From: Inia geoffrensis
Lineage: Eukaryota > Chordata > Mammalia > Artiodactyla > Iniidae
Direction of reading: 5' to 3'
Length of the DNA stretch: 64,000 bases
Assembly: GCA_036417435.1 (NCBI GenBank)
Contig: CM070900.1
Coordinates: 122,714,315-122,778,314 of the forward strand
In this document: piece after piece, positions 11,553 through 20,839 of the stretch
Layout of the letters: each line of letters begins with the position of its first letter
Position numbering within the stretch: the stretch's first letter is position 1
The notes under the pieces: generated by a model
Told to the model about the DNA's origin: nothing
Seen by the model: only the letters and a program-made list of their open reading frames with translations
The model's database searches: none
Position numbers and translations under genes: made by a program

Positions 11553-12273
11553 AATGAATCTTTGGCAATATCCTATGGAAAAATATCTTTACTTATGCCA
11601 AGTAAGGGAGAAAGATTTTGATATAGTATTTTAAGGATTACTGTAAAGATTTTCTAATTCACGTAAGTGAACGTTATCAGAGATAACCTTGATTTGACAT
11701 AAGACATCAAATCAATGCCCATCTTTTGAAGCCAATTTTAAGGCCCTGAAATCTAATGCTCCAATGCATTGCAGTGTTAAAAAGCCAAAAGATTTTGTTC
11801 TCCTGACATGATAATTGAAATAAAGATAGAACTTTTCATTTCTCCATTTACGTTAACTTTATAATACAAGAAAGTTCGGTTTGGGGTTTTATCTTATCAC
11901 CTTCTCAAGTTATACAGAACCAACAGGGAGAAGAGAAGCAAAGTTTTGGGTGTTATCCCTCCCAAGTAACCTACAAATAAATGGTTCATTGTTCTTATGG
12001 AAAAGGAAAAGGATTTCCTTTAATTTGGATGATGATCTCTTCTATAGATGTGTTGAAATCTGGAAATTAAAAAAAAAATCATATGAATTGAACTCTCTTT
12101 GGATAAAGTAGTTGACTTTCTATTTTTTAAGGTTCTTTACTGGAATGGTTACTGGAACACTTGAAATGGATAAGCATTTTTGCCTGAAGCTTATTTAGGC
12201 AGCCAGGAAATCTTTCTCCCTTACTTGGCATAAGTAAAGATATTTTTCCATAGGATATTGCCAAAGATTCATT
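11553..12273. repeat. Perfect 66-bp inverted repeat with 589-bp spacer
   Basis: The left arm is 11553-11618 and the right arm 12208-12273. The right arm is the exact reverse complement of the left over 66 bases (for example 'ggcaatatcctatgg' at 11564 and 'ccataggatattgcc' at 12248). Identity stops sharply at both ends, and the flanks show no target-site duplication. The spacer has no recognised repeat; its 76-residue open frame (11881-12111) resembles nothing known. A local inverted duplication by template switching explains it better than a DNA transposon, since I see no transposon-like termini. Confidence 0.95.
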
Positions 12274-12609
12274 TGGCTTGGCAGTCACATGGATTTGTGA
12301 TTACTTCTTGAGGGCAATAATTCTACTCCATGAAAATAGTAGTCGGTATTCTTTAAATCCATGGTCATCTAAAAAAGGTAAAGGGTTAATGTATAATTTC
12401 TTAATAAACTACTAACATATTTAAATGACCTACAGAACACAGCATATTAAATTAGTGACTTCATTATCTTGCAGTAACAATGTGGTGGACATTATACTCT
12501 TTTATAGACAAAGAATCTTGAGACAAAAGTAGTTAGAATCCTAAGGTCATACATTTTAGTGTTTATAGAATCCATATTTGAGCCCATTTTTTTCCAGTGA
12601 ACATTTGTT

Positions 12610-12772
12610 TTTAAATGAGTATAGAGTTTCAGTTTTGCCAGATGAAAATTTCTGGAGTCTGTTTACAACAATGTGAATATACTTAACGCTATTGACCTGT
12701 ACAGTTAAAAATGGTTAAGATGGTAAATTTTATGTTATGTGGTTTTTACTACAATAAAAATTCTATGAGAAG
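12610..12772 (+). mobile_element. Old L1 (L1MA/L1MB-type) 3' end, sense
   Basis: Blocks 'atgagtatagagtttcagtt', 'caacaatgtgaatatactta', 'aaaaatggttaagatggtaa' and the terminal 'actacaataaaaatt' are the sense counterpart of the antisense fragment at 4.3 kb. The usual middle block between 'tctggag' and 'caacaatgtg' is missing, so this copy has an internal deletion. Confidence 0.75.
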
Positions 12773-12784
12773 TGATTTTTTTAG

Positions 12785-13150
12785 GGGATTTACTTATTAA
12801 ATAAAATTTTAGTGAAGAATAACTGGAGGTAAGATGTTCATCATTTTGGTTCATTTCTTATCCAAAATGAATCTGCTGAAATTTTATCACTTAGGAGGAA
12901 CCTCAGTTTCTACTTATATTTGGACTGAGATATAAAAAGTCTAGTTTTTTTATTAGCAGAAGGTTATATTTCTTTAAAAAATCTAGTCTGTGATGTAAAG
13001 TTAAAAGATAAGATATAAATCAGAGTTATGGTACTAGAGAGTAAGTGTATTTCAATTTGTCACTTTATATGAGAAGTCTACTTTTCAGTAGAGGTAAAAC
13101 TCAAGTAAGCCTATAGATTTTTAGTTACAGATATGTTTTTTACTATGTAA
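12785..13150. other. Unique AT-rich sequence
   Basis: No gene or repeat recognised. Confidence 0.4.
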
Positions 13151-13226
13151 ATTTTCTTTTAAAAATACAATTTCTTTTAAAAATAAAATAATTTCCTTTA
13201 AAATTCTTTTAAAAATAAAATTTATT
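13151..13226. repeat. Degenerate tandem repeat of a TTCTTTTAAAAATAAAA-like unit
   Basis: Three to four imperfect copies of 'ttcttttaaaaatacaat' / 'ttcttttaaaaataaaat', each about 17-22 bases, run up to the SINE at 13249. Confidence 0.8.
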
Positions 13227-13248
13227 TTTCAAAGTACAACATCTCTAG

Positions 13249-13379
13249 GAATTCCCTGGCAGTCCAGTGGTGAGGACTTGGCGCTTTTACTGCTGAGGGG
13301 CCCGGGTTCAATCCGTGGTTGGGAACTAAGATTCCACAAGCAGCATGGCGTGGCCAGAAAAAAAAAAAAAAAAAAAAAA
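13249..13379 (+). mobile_element. Short CHR-type tRNA-derived SINE
   Basis: It starts 'ggaattccctggcagtccag', keeps a good B box (GGTTCAATCC, 13305-13314) and ends in a long A-tract to 13379. It is the short subtype without the GC-rich body of the 9.35-kb copy. It creates the minus-strand open frame at 13222-13467. Confidence 0.9.
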
Positions 13380-13796
13380 TCTCAATTAAAAAACAACCAA
13401 CCATTGGAAAAAGCCAGTGTTTTTCCTGGGTCTCTCTTATGTCTGTGAGAAATTTTATTTTATGCACCTATATTTTGTAAAATTGTTACTCTTTATCTTT
13501 TAGATTAAAAAGATTGATAACATGGGCCAATTGTTTAGAATTAGGTATTTTAAATTATGAGATTTAGTGTATTTATATATGTAACTATCTATTTGTTTTG
13601 ACAGTAAGTATAGAGGGTTGAGTTAATAATACTCCCCAGTTCATGGCATAGTATCATCTTTGGTCCATGTCAGGCGCCTCTACCGTTTAATTCACATTCA
13701 TGATTGCTTCACTCATTCATTTATTCCTATCTGCTTCCATTCCCCATTTGCACAACCTCCAGCCATATAGGAAACAATTTAGGTCTATCTGTCTTG

Positions 13797-13798
<2 letters not shown>

Positions 13799-13880
<82 letters not shown>

Positions 13881-13900
13881 ACACACACACACACACACAC
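13799..13900. repeat. Compound microsatellite (TG)n(TA)n(TG)n(AC)n
   Basis: About 7 TG units, about 22 TA units (to about 13856), 12 TG units (to 13880), then 10 AC units (13881-13900). The TG-to-AC switch makes a near-perfect palindrome of about 40 bases centred at 13880/13881. All blocks alternate purine and pyrimidine. The open frames crossing it are artefacts. Confidence 0.97.
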
Positions 13901-14074
13901 GGATAAATATAACCTAATTCAGTGATTTATAAAAGTAAGTTTAACATGTTGAAAGCATTGAGAAATCTAAGAGAGTATATTATTTGCTCTTTCAACTCAT
14001 TGACTTTTTAAGCTCAAATTATTAAAAGATAAACTTCATTTTCCATTAAGCACCAAATTTAGTTGTTCTTTGCA

Positions 14075-14145
14075 ATTGGCTATAGTACTGCATAGGGCCT
14101 CAAATGTAGTAGGGATCCAATAAATGTGTTGATTCCATTTGTTGC
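14075..14145 (+). repeat. L2 3'-tail remnant
   Basis: A short piece like 'agtagggatccaataaatgt' resembles the terminal L2 motif. Too short for certainty. Confidence 0.35.
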
Positions 14146-14283
14146 CACACTTACCAGTTTGTAAATTGGCTTGGTTGTTTGCAAAAGTTAATTCATTCTT
14201 GGGGGCCTTAATATTTCAATATGACTTGGACATCAGCCAAACAACTAGAATTTATTTATTTCAAAAGCAATAAGATGTAGTTT

Positions 14284-14711
14284 ATTATATTTTCTTTTTT
14301 AAAATATATATTTTTGGCTGTGTTGGGTCTTTGTTGCTGTGCTTGGGCTTTCTCTAGTTGTGGAGAGCGGGAGCTACTCTTCGTTGCTGTGCATGGGCTT
14401 CTCATTGCGGTGGCTTCTCTTGTTGCAGAGCACAGGCTCTAGGTGCCCAGGTTTCGGTAGTTGCAGCACGCGGGCTCAGTAGTTGCAGCACCCGGGCTCT
14501 AGGGCTTGCGGGCTTCAGTAGTTGTGGCTTGCGGGCTGTAAAGTGCAGGCTCAGTAGTTGTGGCTCGCGGGCTGTAAAGTGCAGGCTCAGTAGTTGTGGC
14601 ACATGGGCTTCTTTGCTCCGCGGCGAGTGGGATCTTCCTGGACGAGGGATTGAACCTGTGTCCCCTTCATTGGCAGGTGGATTCTTAACCACTGCACCAC
14701 CAGGGAAGTCC
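14284..14711 (-). mobile_element. Long CHR-type SINE, antisense, with internal 36-bp duplication
   Basis: In antisense it runs from the A/T-rich tail ('tttttggctgtgttgggtct') through the GC-rich body to the head ('ctgcaccaccagggaagtcc'). AAGATGTAGTTT flanks it exactly at 14272-14283 and 14712-14723 (12-bp target-site duplication). The body is longer than in sister copies because of a 36-bp tandem duplication at 14531-14602. Open frames on both strands are by-products. Confidence 0.92.
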
Positions 14712-14820
14712 AAGATGTAGTTTCTAGTTTACAGTCTAGTTGGTGACAGTGTTCCCCCCTCAATATTATTGCTTTTGATTCACTATTGTGTGTGGTAAGC
14801 ATGTCAGTTTTATCTCCGTT

Positions 14821-15031
14821 TTTTTTTTTTTTTTTTGCGGTACGTGGGCCTCTCTCACCGTTGTGGTGTCTCCTGCTGTGGAGCAGAGGCTCCGGACGCG
14901 CAGGCTCAGCGGCCATGGCTCAGGGGCCCAGCTGCTCCGCGGCATTCGGGATCCTCCTGGACCGGGGCACGAACCCCGTGTCCCCTGCATGGGCAGGCAG
15001 ACTCTCAACCACTGTGCCACCAGGGAAGCCC
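14821..15031 (-). mobile_element. CHR-type SINE, antisense, GC-rich subtype
   Basis: A T-tract and 'gcggtacgtgggcc' begin it, and 'ccaccagggaagccc' ends it. TTATCTCCGTT at 14810-14820 and 15032-15042 is an exact 11-bp target-site duplication. Several overlapping open frames on both strands arise from it. Confidence 0.93.
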
Positions 15032-15203
15032 TTATCTCCGTTTTAATGAGACTGAAGACGTTAAGTGGCTTGTACAAGGTTACTTTGCTATGAAGTCATC
15101 CTCAGGACAAGGACTAGAATCTTCTGATTCCTAGGCCAGTGTTCTTAATTGTATATCCATGTTTTCAAACTCTTTTCCAGAAGGGACTGAAGGAGGTGAC
15201 ATG

Positions 15204-15250
15204 GTATGAAATGAGGGCCATACTATAGTATGAAATGAGGCCATCTTAGA
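15204..15250. repeat. Imperfect 24-bp tandem repeat
   Basis: 'gtatgaaatgagggccat' (from 15204) recurs as 'gtatgaaatgaggccat' (from 15228), with one base gained or lost. Confidence 0.7.
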
Positions 15251-15448
15251 GTAGCTCCAATATTAATGTTTTTAGGTAGTGGAGTAAAAAGAAATGTTTT
15301 ATTTTTTAAAAAGTGCCACTCCATTTAACAAAACTTAGAAAATCATTGCTGTGTATCATTGTTGCTGCTTTTGTTTTGGGATGAAAATTCTAGGTCAAAT
15401 TAGTCACTGTTAACTCCACAATAGAATGAGAAAAAAAGTGGAGATCAG

Positions 15449-15945
15449 TTTGGGTAGTATGGACTTTTTACCAATATTAATTTATCCAGTCCATGAGCAT
15501 GGAATATCTTTCCATTTATTTGTGTCTTTATTTTCTTTATCAATGTCTTTCAGTGTAGAGATCTTTTACCTCCTTTGTTAAATTTATTCCTAAATATTTT
15601 ATTCTTTTTTTTTTTTTTTTGTGGTACTCGGGCCTCTCACTGTTGTGGCCTCTCCCATTGCGGAGCACAGGCTCCGGACGTGCAGGCCCAGCGGCCATGG
15701 CGCACGGGCCCAGCCGCTCCGTGGCATGTGGGATCTTCCCGGACCGGGGCACGAACCCGCGTCCCCTGCATCGGCAGGCGGACTCTCAACCACTGCGCCA
15801 CCAGGGAAGCCCTATTTTATTCTTTTGATGCTATTATAAATGGGATTTAAAATTTTTTCTCTAATAGTTCATTGTTAGTATACAGAAATGATTTTTGTAT
15901 ATTGATTTGATATCCTGCAGCTTTACTGAATTGATAACTATTTAT
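15449..15945 (-). mobile_element. L1 ORF2 fragment, antisense, interrupted by a SINE
   Basis: Antisense L1 ORF2 is visible before and after the nested SINE: 'ccatgagcatggaatatctt' before it, and 'tttgatatcctgcagcttta' near 15910-15930 after it. In the reverse frame the first part still reads a piece like 'LGINLTKEVKDLYTE', a conserved segment C-terminal to the RT active site. Neither L1 end is present. Confidence 0.85.
15608..15811 (-). mobile_element. CHR-type SINE nested in L1, antisense
   Basis: It begins with a T-tract and 'gtggtactcgggcc' and ends 'ccaccagggaagccc'. TATTTTATTCTTTT occurs exactly at 15595-15608 and 15812-15825, a 14-bp target-site duplication of L1 sequence. The boundary T is shared with the tail. 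Confidence 0.93.
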
Positions 15946-16129
15946 TGAATGAGTGAATGTTGAATAAATAATGAGTTATCAAGAGATGATTAATTTACAT
16001 TCACTGTTCTCTGAGAAAAATCTCAAAGTATATACATTTGATGAATATTTCTATTAAAATGATTTTGTCTTAGTGCATAACAGTAGTTGAAGTAACATAG
16101 CCATGACTTAATGTACCAGCTTTGGTATG

Positions 16130-16280
16130 TGATTTCTTTAATACCCACAGCAACTTTGAGAAGTTAGTAGTATATCCCCACTTTATAGATGATGAAACAG
16201 ACAGTTGACACTTGCTCAAAGCTAGTTAAGTGGTGAGATTTGAGCCTAGGTATTTCTGTGGCTAAAGTTAGCATGACTTT
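16130..16280 (-). repeat. MIR element, antisense
   Basis: 'tatccccactttatagatga', 'gatgaaacagacagttgaca' and 'gatttgagcctaggtatttc' keep antisense MIR order. Confidence 0.6.
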
Positions 16281-16289
16281 ACTTTGCTG

Positions 16290-16845
16290 CTTCCTAAATT
16301 AATGCTTAAGTTGTCTGGAAAATTCACTTCTGATAAACACTTACCCTTCCCAATGATGCTGGATAAACGAGGTGTTACTGTAATAGGTGCTAATTGAGTG
16401 GCTCAGAGAGTACGTGCAAAAGAAATTAAAGAAGGAAAAGGTGTGTGCTGAAGTCATGAGGGAAGCTTCTTGGAGTATCTGTGGAACCTCATTCAGTTAG
16501 TGCTACGAAAGTGTTCAGAATACTGGACCTTGCAGGATATATGGGATATGAGTAAGTATATATCAAGGAGAGGAGAGGTATTTCAGTTTGGAGAAAGTGC
16601 TTGGAGGCTTGGAGGTGTTGTGGGTATCTTGAAAGAAGTAAGGACTGGTGTGACTGGAAGAGAGGATTTAGAATGGAGAAAAATAGGATATTTGTTGAAA
16701 GAGTGAATGAGGGTGATTGGGGGCAGCATATAGTCTATAAAGAATTTAATTTTTTCTGTGGTTGTCAAGATCAGTGGCACTGTGGGATGAAGTAATATTT
16801 TAGGAAGTTGAATTTGGTAGCATTGTTCAGGTTTTAAGTTAGAAT
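16290..16845. other. Unassigned, partly purine-rich sequence
   Basis: The GA-rich run at about 16560-16720 may be an old LINE2-like antisense remnant. The 151-residue minus-strand open frame (16583-17038) shows no recognisable domain and crosses the MIR at 16848. Confidence 0.3.
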
Positions 16846-16847
16846 AG

Positions 16848-17000
16848 TGCAGCATTGGTAGCACAGTGAGTAAGAGTGGCAGTTCTGGCCCTGGGCTTGA
16901 ATTCCACCTCTTCTCCTTACTGGCGTATGAGCTTGGAATGTTACTACACTTCTGTCCTTCAGTTTCTCCTCTGTGAAATGGGAATTGAACAGCAGTACCT
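16848..17000 (+). repeat. MIR element, sense
   Basis: Sense MIR landmarks are seen: 'ggcttgaattccacctcttc', 'tgagcttggaatgttactac', 'tccttcagtttctcctctgt' and 'gtgaaatgggaattgaacag'. A short run after it ('gattctgattcaatgggtcc') resembles a MER5-like DNA transposon, unconfirmed. Confidence 0.65.
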
Positions 17001-17289
17001 TTTGCCCAATCCTGGAGATTCTGATTCAATGGGTCCAAGGTGTGGGCCGGGAATACCCACTCCTCCCAAGTCAGATTTAGTTAACCCCTCCTCTGTGATC
17101 CTAGAGCACTTTGTATTTGCTTCATGTTTTCTTTCTTGACCTCAGGTGAAAAAACATTGAATTAAACTCCTCAGATAATGTCACGCTGTCAGCTTTGGCA
17201 AGTACAAGGCTCCTCTCTTGTTGTATTTTATTTACGGTAATTCTCATTTATCCCCAATTTCGATTCTCATTCCCTGCCTCCTAAGACAT

Positions 17290-18130
17290 CCATGCTAATG
17301 TTTTTGAATGAGTGTGTATCTTTAAAAAAATATATGGTGGTGTTTTATGAACATGTATGTTTTTCATTTATATAAATGGTATTCTGCTATAGATCTGTTT
17401 CTTTTTTCACGCAACACTCTAATAATGCCTTTTATGATAGAAAATTTCAAACATACAAGTGTGGAGAGAAGAGTATAACACACTCCCATGTATCTGTCGT
17501 TCAGCATCAACAATGATAAACTCATAGCTAATCTTGCTTAACAAACATTTGTAACCTCTCCACAATTCCACCTCAGCAAGCTGTATTATTTCAAAGCAAA
17601 TCTGAGAGTTTTTTTCTGTAAGTATTTCAGTGCTTAACACTTAAAAAAAAAACTATCCATTTGAATCTCTGTATATATATTTCATAACGTGAAACTTCTT
17701 CAGGTGTTTGAGTATGCATCTATGACAACTTACTTGTCTGGTCCTCTGGTGATGATCACCTAGATTGCCTGTCACTTCCGGCTACCCCAAACAACTCTGT
17801 GATTTCCATTTTCATACGTGTCTTCTTAAGGGCTTTTGGGAGAACTCTGATTTTCTAGGGTAAGATTTCTGTATCAGAGTATACACATTCTTCATTTCAC
17901 TGAGTACGGCCAGCTGGCTTCCCAGAATGGCTGTACTTCTTTACACTCTATCCAGCAGTGCATGAGAGTTCCCTTTCCCTTCATTTCCACTGATGCTTTG
18001 TATTCCCACACATTATATTTTTGCTGGTCTGATATTTGTAAAGTGGTATATCATTACTTGAATTTTCCTTTCTCTGATTATTAGTGAGGCTGGTTATCTT
18101 TTCATGTACGTGTTATCCATTATCCTTAGA
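17290..18130 (-). mobile_element. Old L1M fragments, antisense
   Basis: Two blocks look like antisense L1M 3'-region sequence. About 17425-17650 contains 'aaaatttcaaacatacaagt' and 'ttatttcaaagcaaatctga'. About 17860-18120 contains 'tctgatatttgtaaagtggt' and 'cctttctctgattattagtg'. Strongly diverged, no usable reading frame. Confidence 0.6.
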
Positions 18131-18133
18131 GTT

Positions 18134-18452
18134 TTCTGTTCTTGCTGTTTCTTCTGCCTAGAAAACTCTCCTTATTAGCTTGGCTCACTCACTTCATTCA
18201 GATCTCTGCTTAAATATCATACCCTTGACCATCTTATCTAAAGGAGTACTCTTCATCACCTTATGTCTTAGTTCTATCTTTCTTCATAGTATTTATCACA
18301 ACAAAACATAGTATATTAATTTTATTCTGTATTTATTTATTTCTCCTGCTCAAGCTCCTTGAAGGCAGGTGTCTTATCTGTGTTGTACACACCTGTAACC
18401 CTAGCACTTAAAAAAGTGGTACTCATAAATATATGCTGAGTGAATAAATGTG
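18134..18452 (+). repeat. LINE2 (L2) 3' end, sense
   Basis: Typical sense L2 order: 'cagatctctgcttaaatatc', 'tttatttctcctgctcaagc', 'ctccttgaaggcaggtgtct', 'gtaaccctagcacttaaaaa' and the tail 'gctgagtgaataaatg'. L1M-like antisense sequence resumes beyond it (about 18455-18600). Confidence 0.7.
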
Positions 18453-18799
18453 AATTTGCTGTTTGTATCGTTGCCCATTACCCCTACTCAGCAGGAGTTC
18501 CTTGAATATTCTAGACATTAATACTTGTTGATTTTAGATATTGTAATATAATCCATTCCATTGTTTGCTTGTTGTCTGAGTTGGAAGTGTTCTTCAGAAG
18601 TTAAGAAAAATATTTGGGAATATTTTTAGATCCTGTGATTCTTAAGCCTGATTGAGAAGGATTAAATAGCTGACTTATTTTGTTGCTGTGACTAACCATC
18701 CCATCAAGTAGTAGTCTTAATATTTTTGGTGGTATCCATCCAGACTTGATTAGTAGCTGGCAGATTTTAGGTCTTCTACAATTGTGGCTATTTTCTAAA

Positions 18800-19845
18800 A
18801 TTTCTGAAAATGGTATTAAGCTGGGTGGTTGATAAATATACTAGAGAATGTGGGACCGAGCCTGTCTGTATATCTGGTTACTTTTTTCTCACTTAGTTTT
18901 GTTTTAAAACCACTATTCTACCTAATATTTTGTTTCATGATGATTATATTAACTAGCAAGCATGCCTGTGACTGTGAAAACAATAAAGCAAAAAGAAAAC
19001 CCCGGGTTTCTGATGTTATTTGTGTGTGTTTTATACAGATCTAGTTTTACTTTTACGTGGAATAATCAGGCAGCATGTATAACAGTTCAACAGTGAATGC
19101 ATCTTACCAGTTAAAAAATCATTGTATAGATTTAAGTTTTTCTACGGCTGAACATCTACTGCACTGAACGATGGTTACAGCCAAATTGTGAATTCTAAGA
19201 GTGCATGACTGATGGCATTTTAAAGTAGAACAAAAATTTTGTTCAAAAGCTTAGCATCAGAGGAGAGGGGGAGATACCTTGATATTTATCTAGTCAGTTT
19301 TCTTGCCTTTCTTCTAGACGGTGATAAACACTCGTGATGTCTTTGAAATCCTGAGGCATTATTTTTTTTGTTCTTTTTGTTGAAATTTTATGCAAACATC
19401 TAAACAGTAGCTAACAGTCTAGCTTGAGAAGCTTAGCGTGTATGCTTTTTTAGCACCTGAAGCTTTAGTGTTCTGAATGATTCTGACAGCAGCAGCGTGC
19501 CTTCTTCAGAAGTTGTTACAAAGGCCATGCCATCATTTTGATGGGTTGTGATACAGGTTTCAAATTGTGATGTAAACAGCAATCAGTATGAGACTAAGGG
19601 AAGATCATTTGGAGTGACTACTCTGATATATTTTCCACCAGCGTGTGGTAGTGGTGACACAAGGTGGAGATGGGCTTGGTAGTGCTTCAGGGAGGGCTCT
19701 TAGTTTAGGAAAACTCTTTAGCTAAGAACATGCCGTGTTACCAGAGTTTATGAAAAAAGTGCAATCTACATGAGCTCTGAGCCCAGAAGTACAATCTGGC
19801 TGTATTATGTTTTTTATTTTCCGTATTTTATGACGCTTTGACATC
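18800..19845. other. Unique sequence, no gene recognised
   Basis: No exon or repeat could be named. Confidence 0.4.
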
Positions 19846-19849
19846 TTGG

Positions 19850-20335
19850 AGCCTTGCTGACTTGGGACACATTGCCCTCCCAGGGCTAGCTAATTCCTAG
19901 AGGTAGCTAGGATTCCTAGAGATGGCACTCCCCTGTGAGTGTGCCTTTCATACAACAAACCAACCAATCCAGAGCTCTTACTCACCACGTTTATTGAGCT
20001 CTTACAGGCTAAGCTGCCATCCCTTGGCCCTAATAGCTCCCCAGGGTCAGGTAGGAGCCAACTAGGGGCAATCCCTGTGCCCTAGAGTGTGCTGAAATGA
20101 ATCAAACTTGCCAGTCCTGAATGACTTACCCTGTCCTACCATGCCTTTCCTGAGAAAACCACGGTAAAGGCTTGTGCCCATGTTTTCCCCTTGTTCCTTA
20201 TGCCTGCTGACCCATCTGGTACTTGCCCATATAGCCCTATGTGGTGCAGCCTGCCCACCTACCCTGCCTTGGGAACTGTGAGTAATAAACTCTTCTCTCA
20301 AAGGCAGTTGTGTCCATGTCTGTCATCTTACTATA
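19850..20335 (+). mobile_element. Probable endogenous-retrovirus solo LTR, family not assigned
   Basis: The segment is more GC-rich than its surroundings and ends like an LTR R/U5 region: 'ttgggaactgtgagtaataa' holds an AATAAA signal, followed by 'actcttctctcaaaggcagt' and a T/G-rich end. Upstream CCAAT-like boxes occur ('aaccaaccaatccagagctc'). I could not define TG...CA ends or a flanking duplication, and saw no retroviral gene beside it, so the limits are approximate. Confidence 0.45.
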
Positions 20336-20339
20336 CCTA

Positions 20340-20830
20340 GTGAAAACAAATCCTGGGTACATTTTAAAACATGGGCCCAGCTCTCTTCTGGAGTCCCCTT
20401 AGCTAATTCTGGTCGAGCCTCAGTTCAAGCTTGTAATCAAGATGGGTAGAAAGATCTTGGGTGCCTGTGGTGTTCCCACTGTTACCGTGAGGAGCCTGTT
20501 CTACACCTTTTCCCTCTGTCCCCTTTGTTGTGGATATTGAGAAGTCCATGGAGGGCATCTCCTTTGAGAAGTAACGGGATTGGCTGGATGAGGATGGTAA
20601 CCTGCCCCCTCCTTTGGGATTGGCTTTAGCTTTTCTTGGAGGATGGGGGGATGTGGTGGGAGAGAGGAGGAGCAGTGGCGGCTGTAAGTCCTGGAGAAGG
20701 GGAGCTGGGTAACCTCAGAGGGAAGTCCACCAGTGGCTCCTCACGGCTGCAGAAGGCACAAAGCCAGACCCCCGAGACTGCTGCTGCTTATGACCTGAGC
20801 ACGGCCTGTGGATATCTGTAAGCAGGAGGT
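20340..20830. other. Unassigned G/C-richer segment
   Basis: The composition differs from the AT-rich surroundings. It may be remnant internal sequence belonging with the preceding LTR-like segment, or unique DNA. The 61-residue open frame (20636-20821) has no known domain. Confidence 0.3.
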
Positions 20831-20839
20831 TATTATCAT

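Noticed and set aside
11553..12273. DNA transposon with 66-bp terminal inverted repeats
   Set aside because: No flanking target-site duplication (including TA), no family-like terminal motif and no transposase remnant; kept only as an unexplained inverted repeat.
13700..13925. Two open frames with CVCVYIYIYI repeats
   Set aside because: They are translation of the TG/TA/AC microsatellite.
14358..15134. Overlapping open frames of about 86-120 residues on both strands, rich in R, G, A, S and P
   Set aside because: They lie within GC-rich CHR-type SINEs, and similar peptides recur at every SINE in the window (9.3, 15.6, 31.3, 50.3, 52.6 and 59.4 kb).
16583..17038. 151-residue minus-strand open frame
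   Set aside because: It spans a MIR element and GA-rich repeat-like DNA, and shows no domain.
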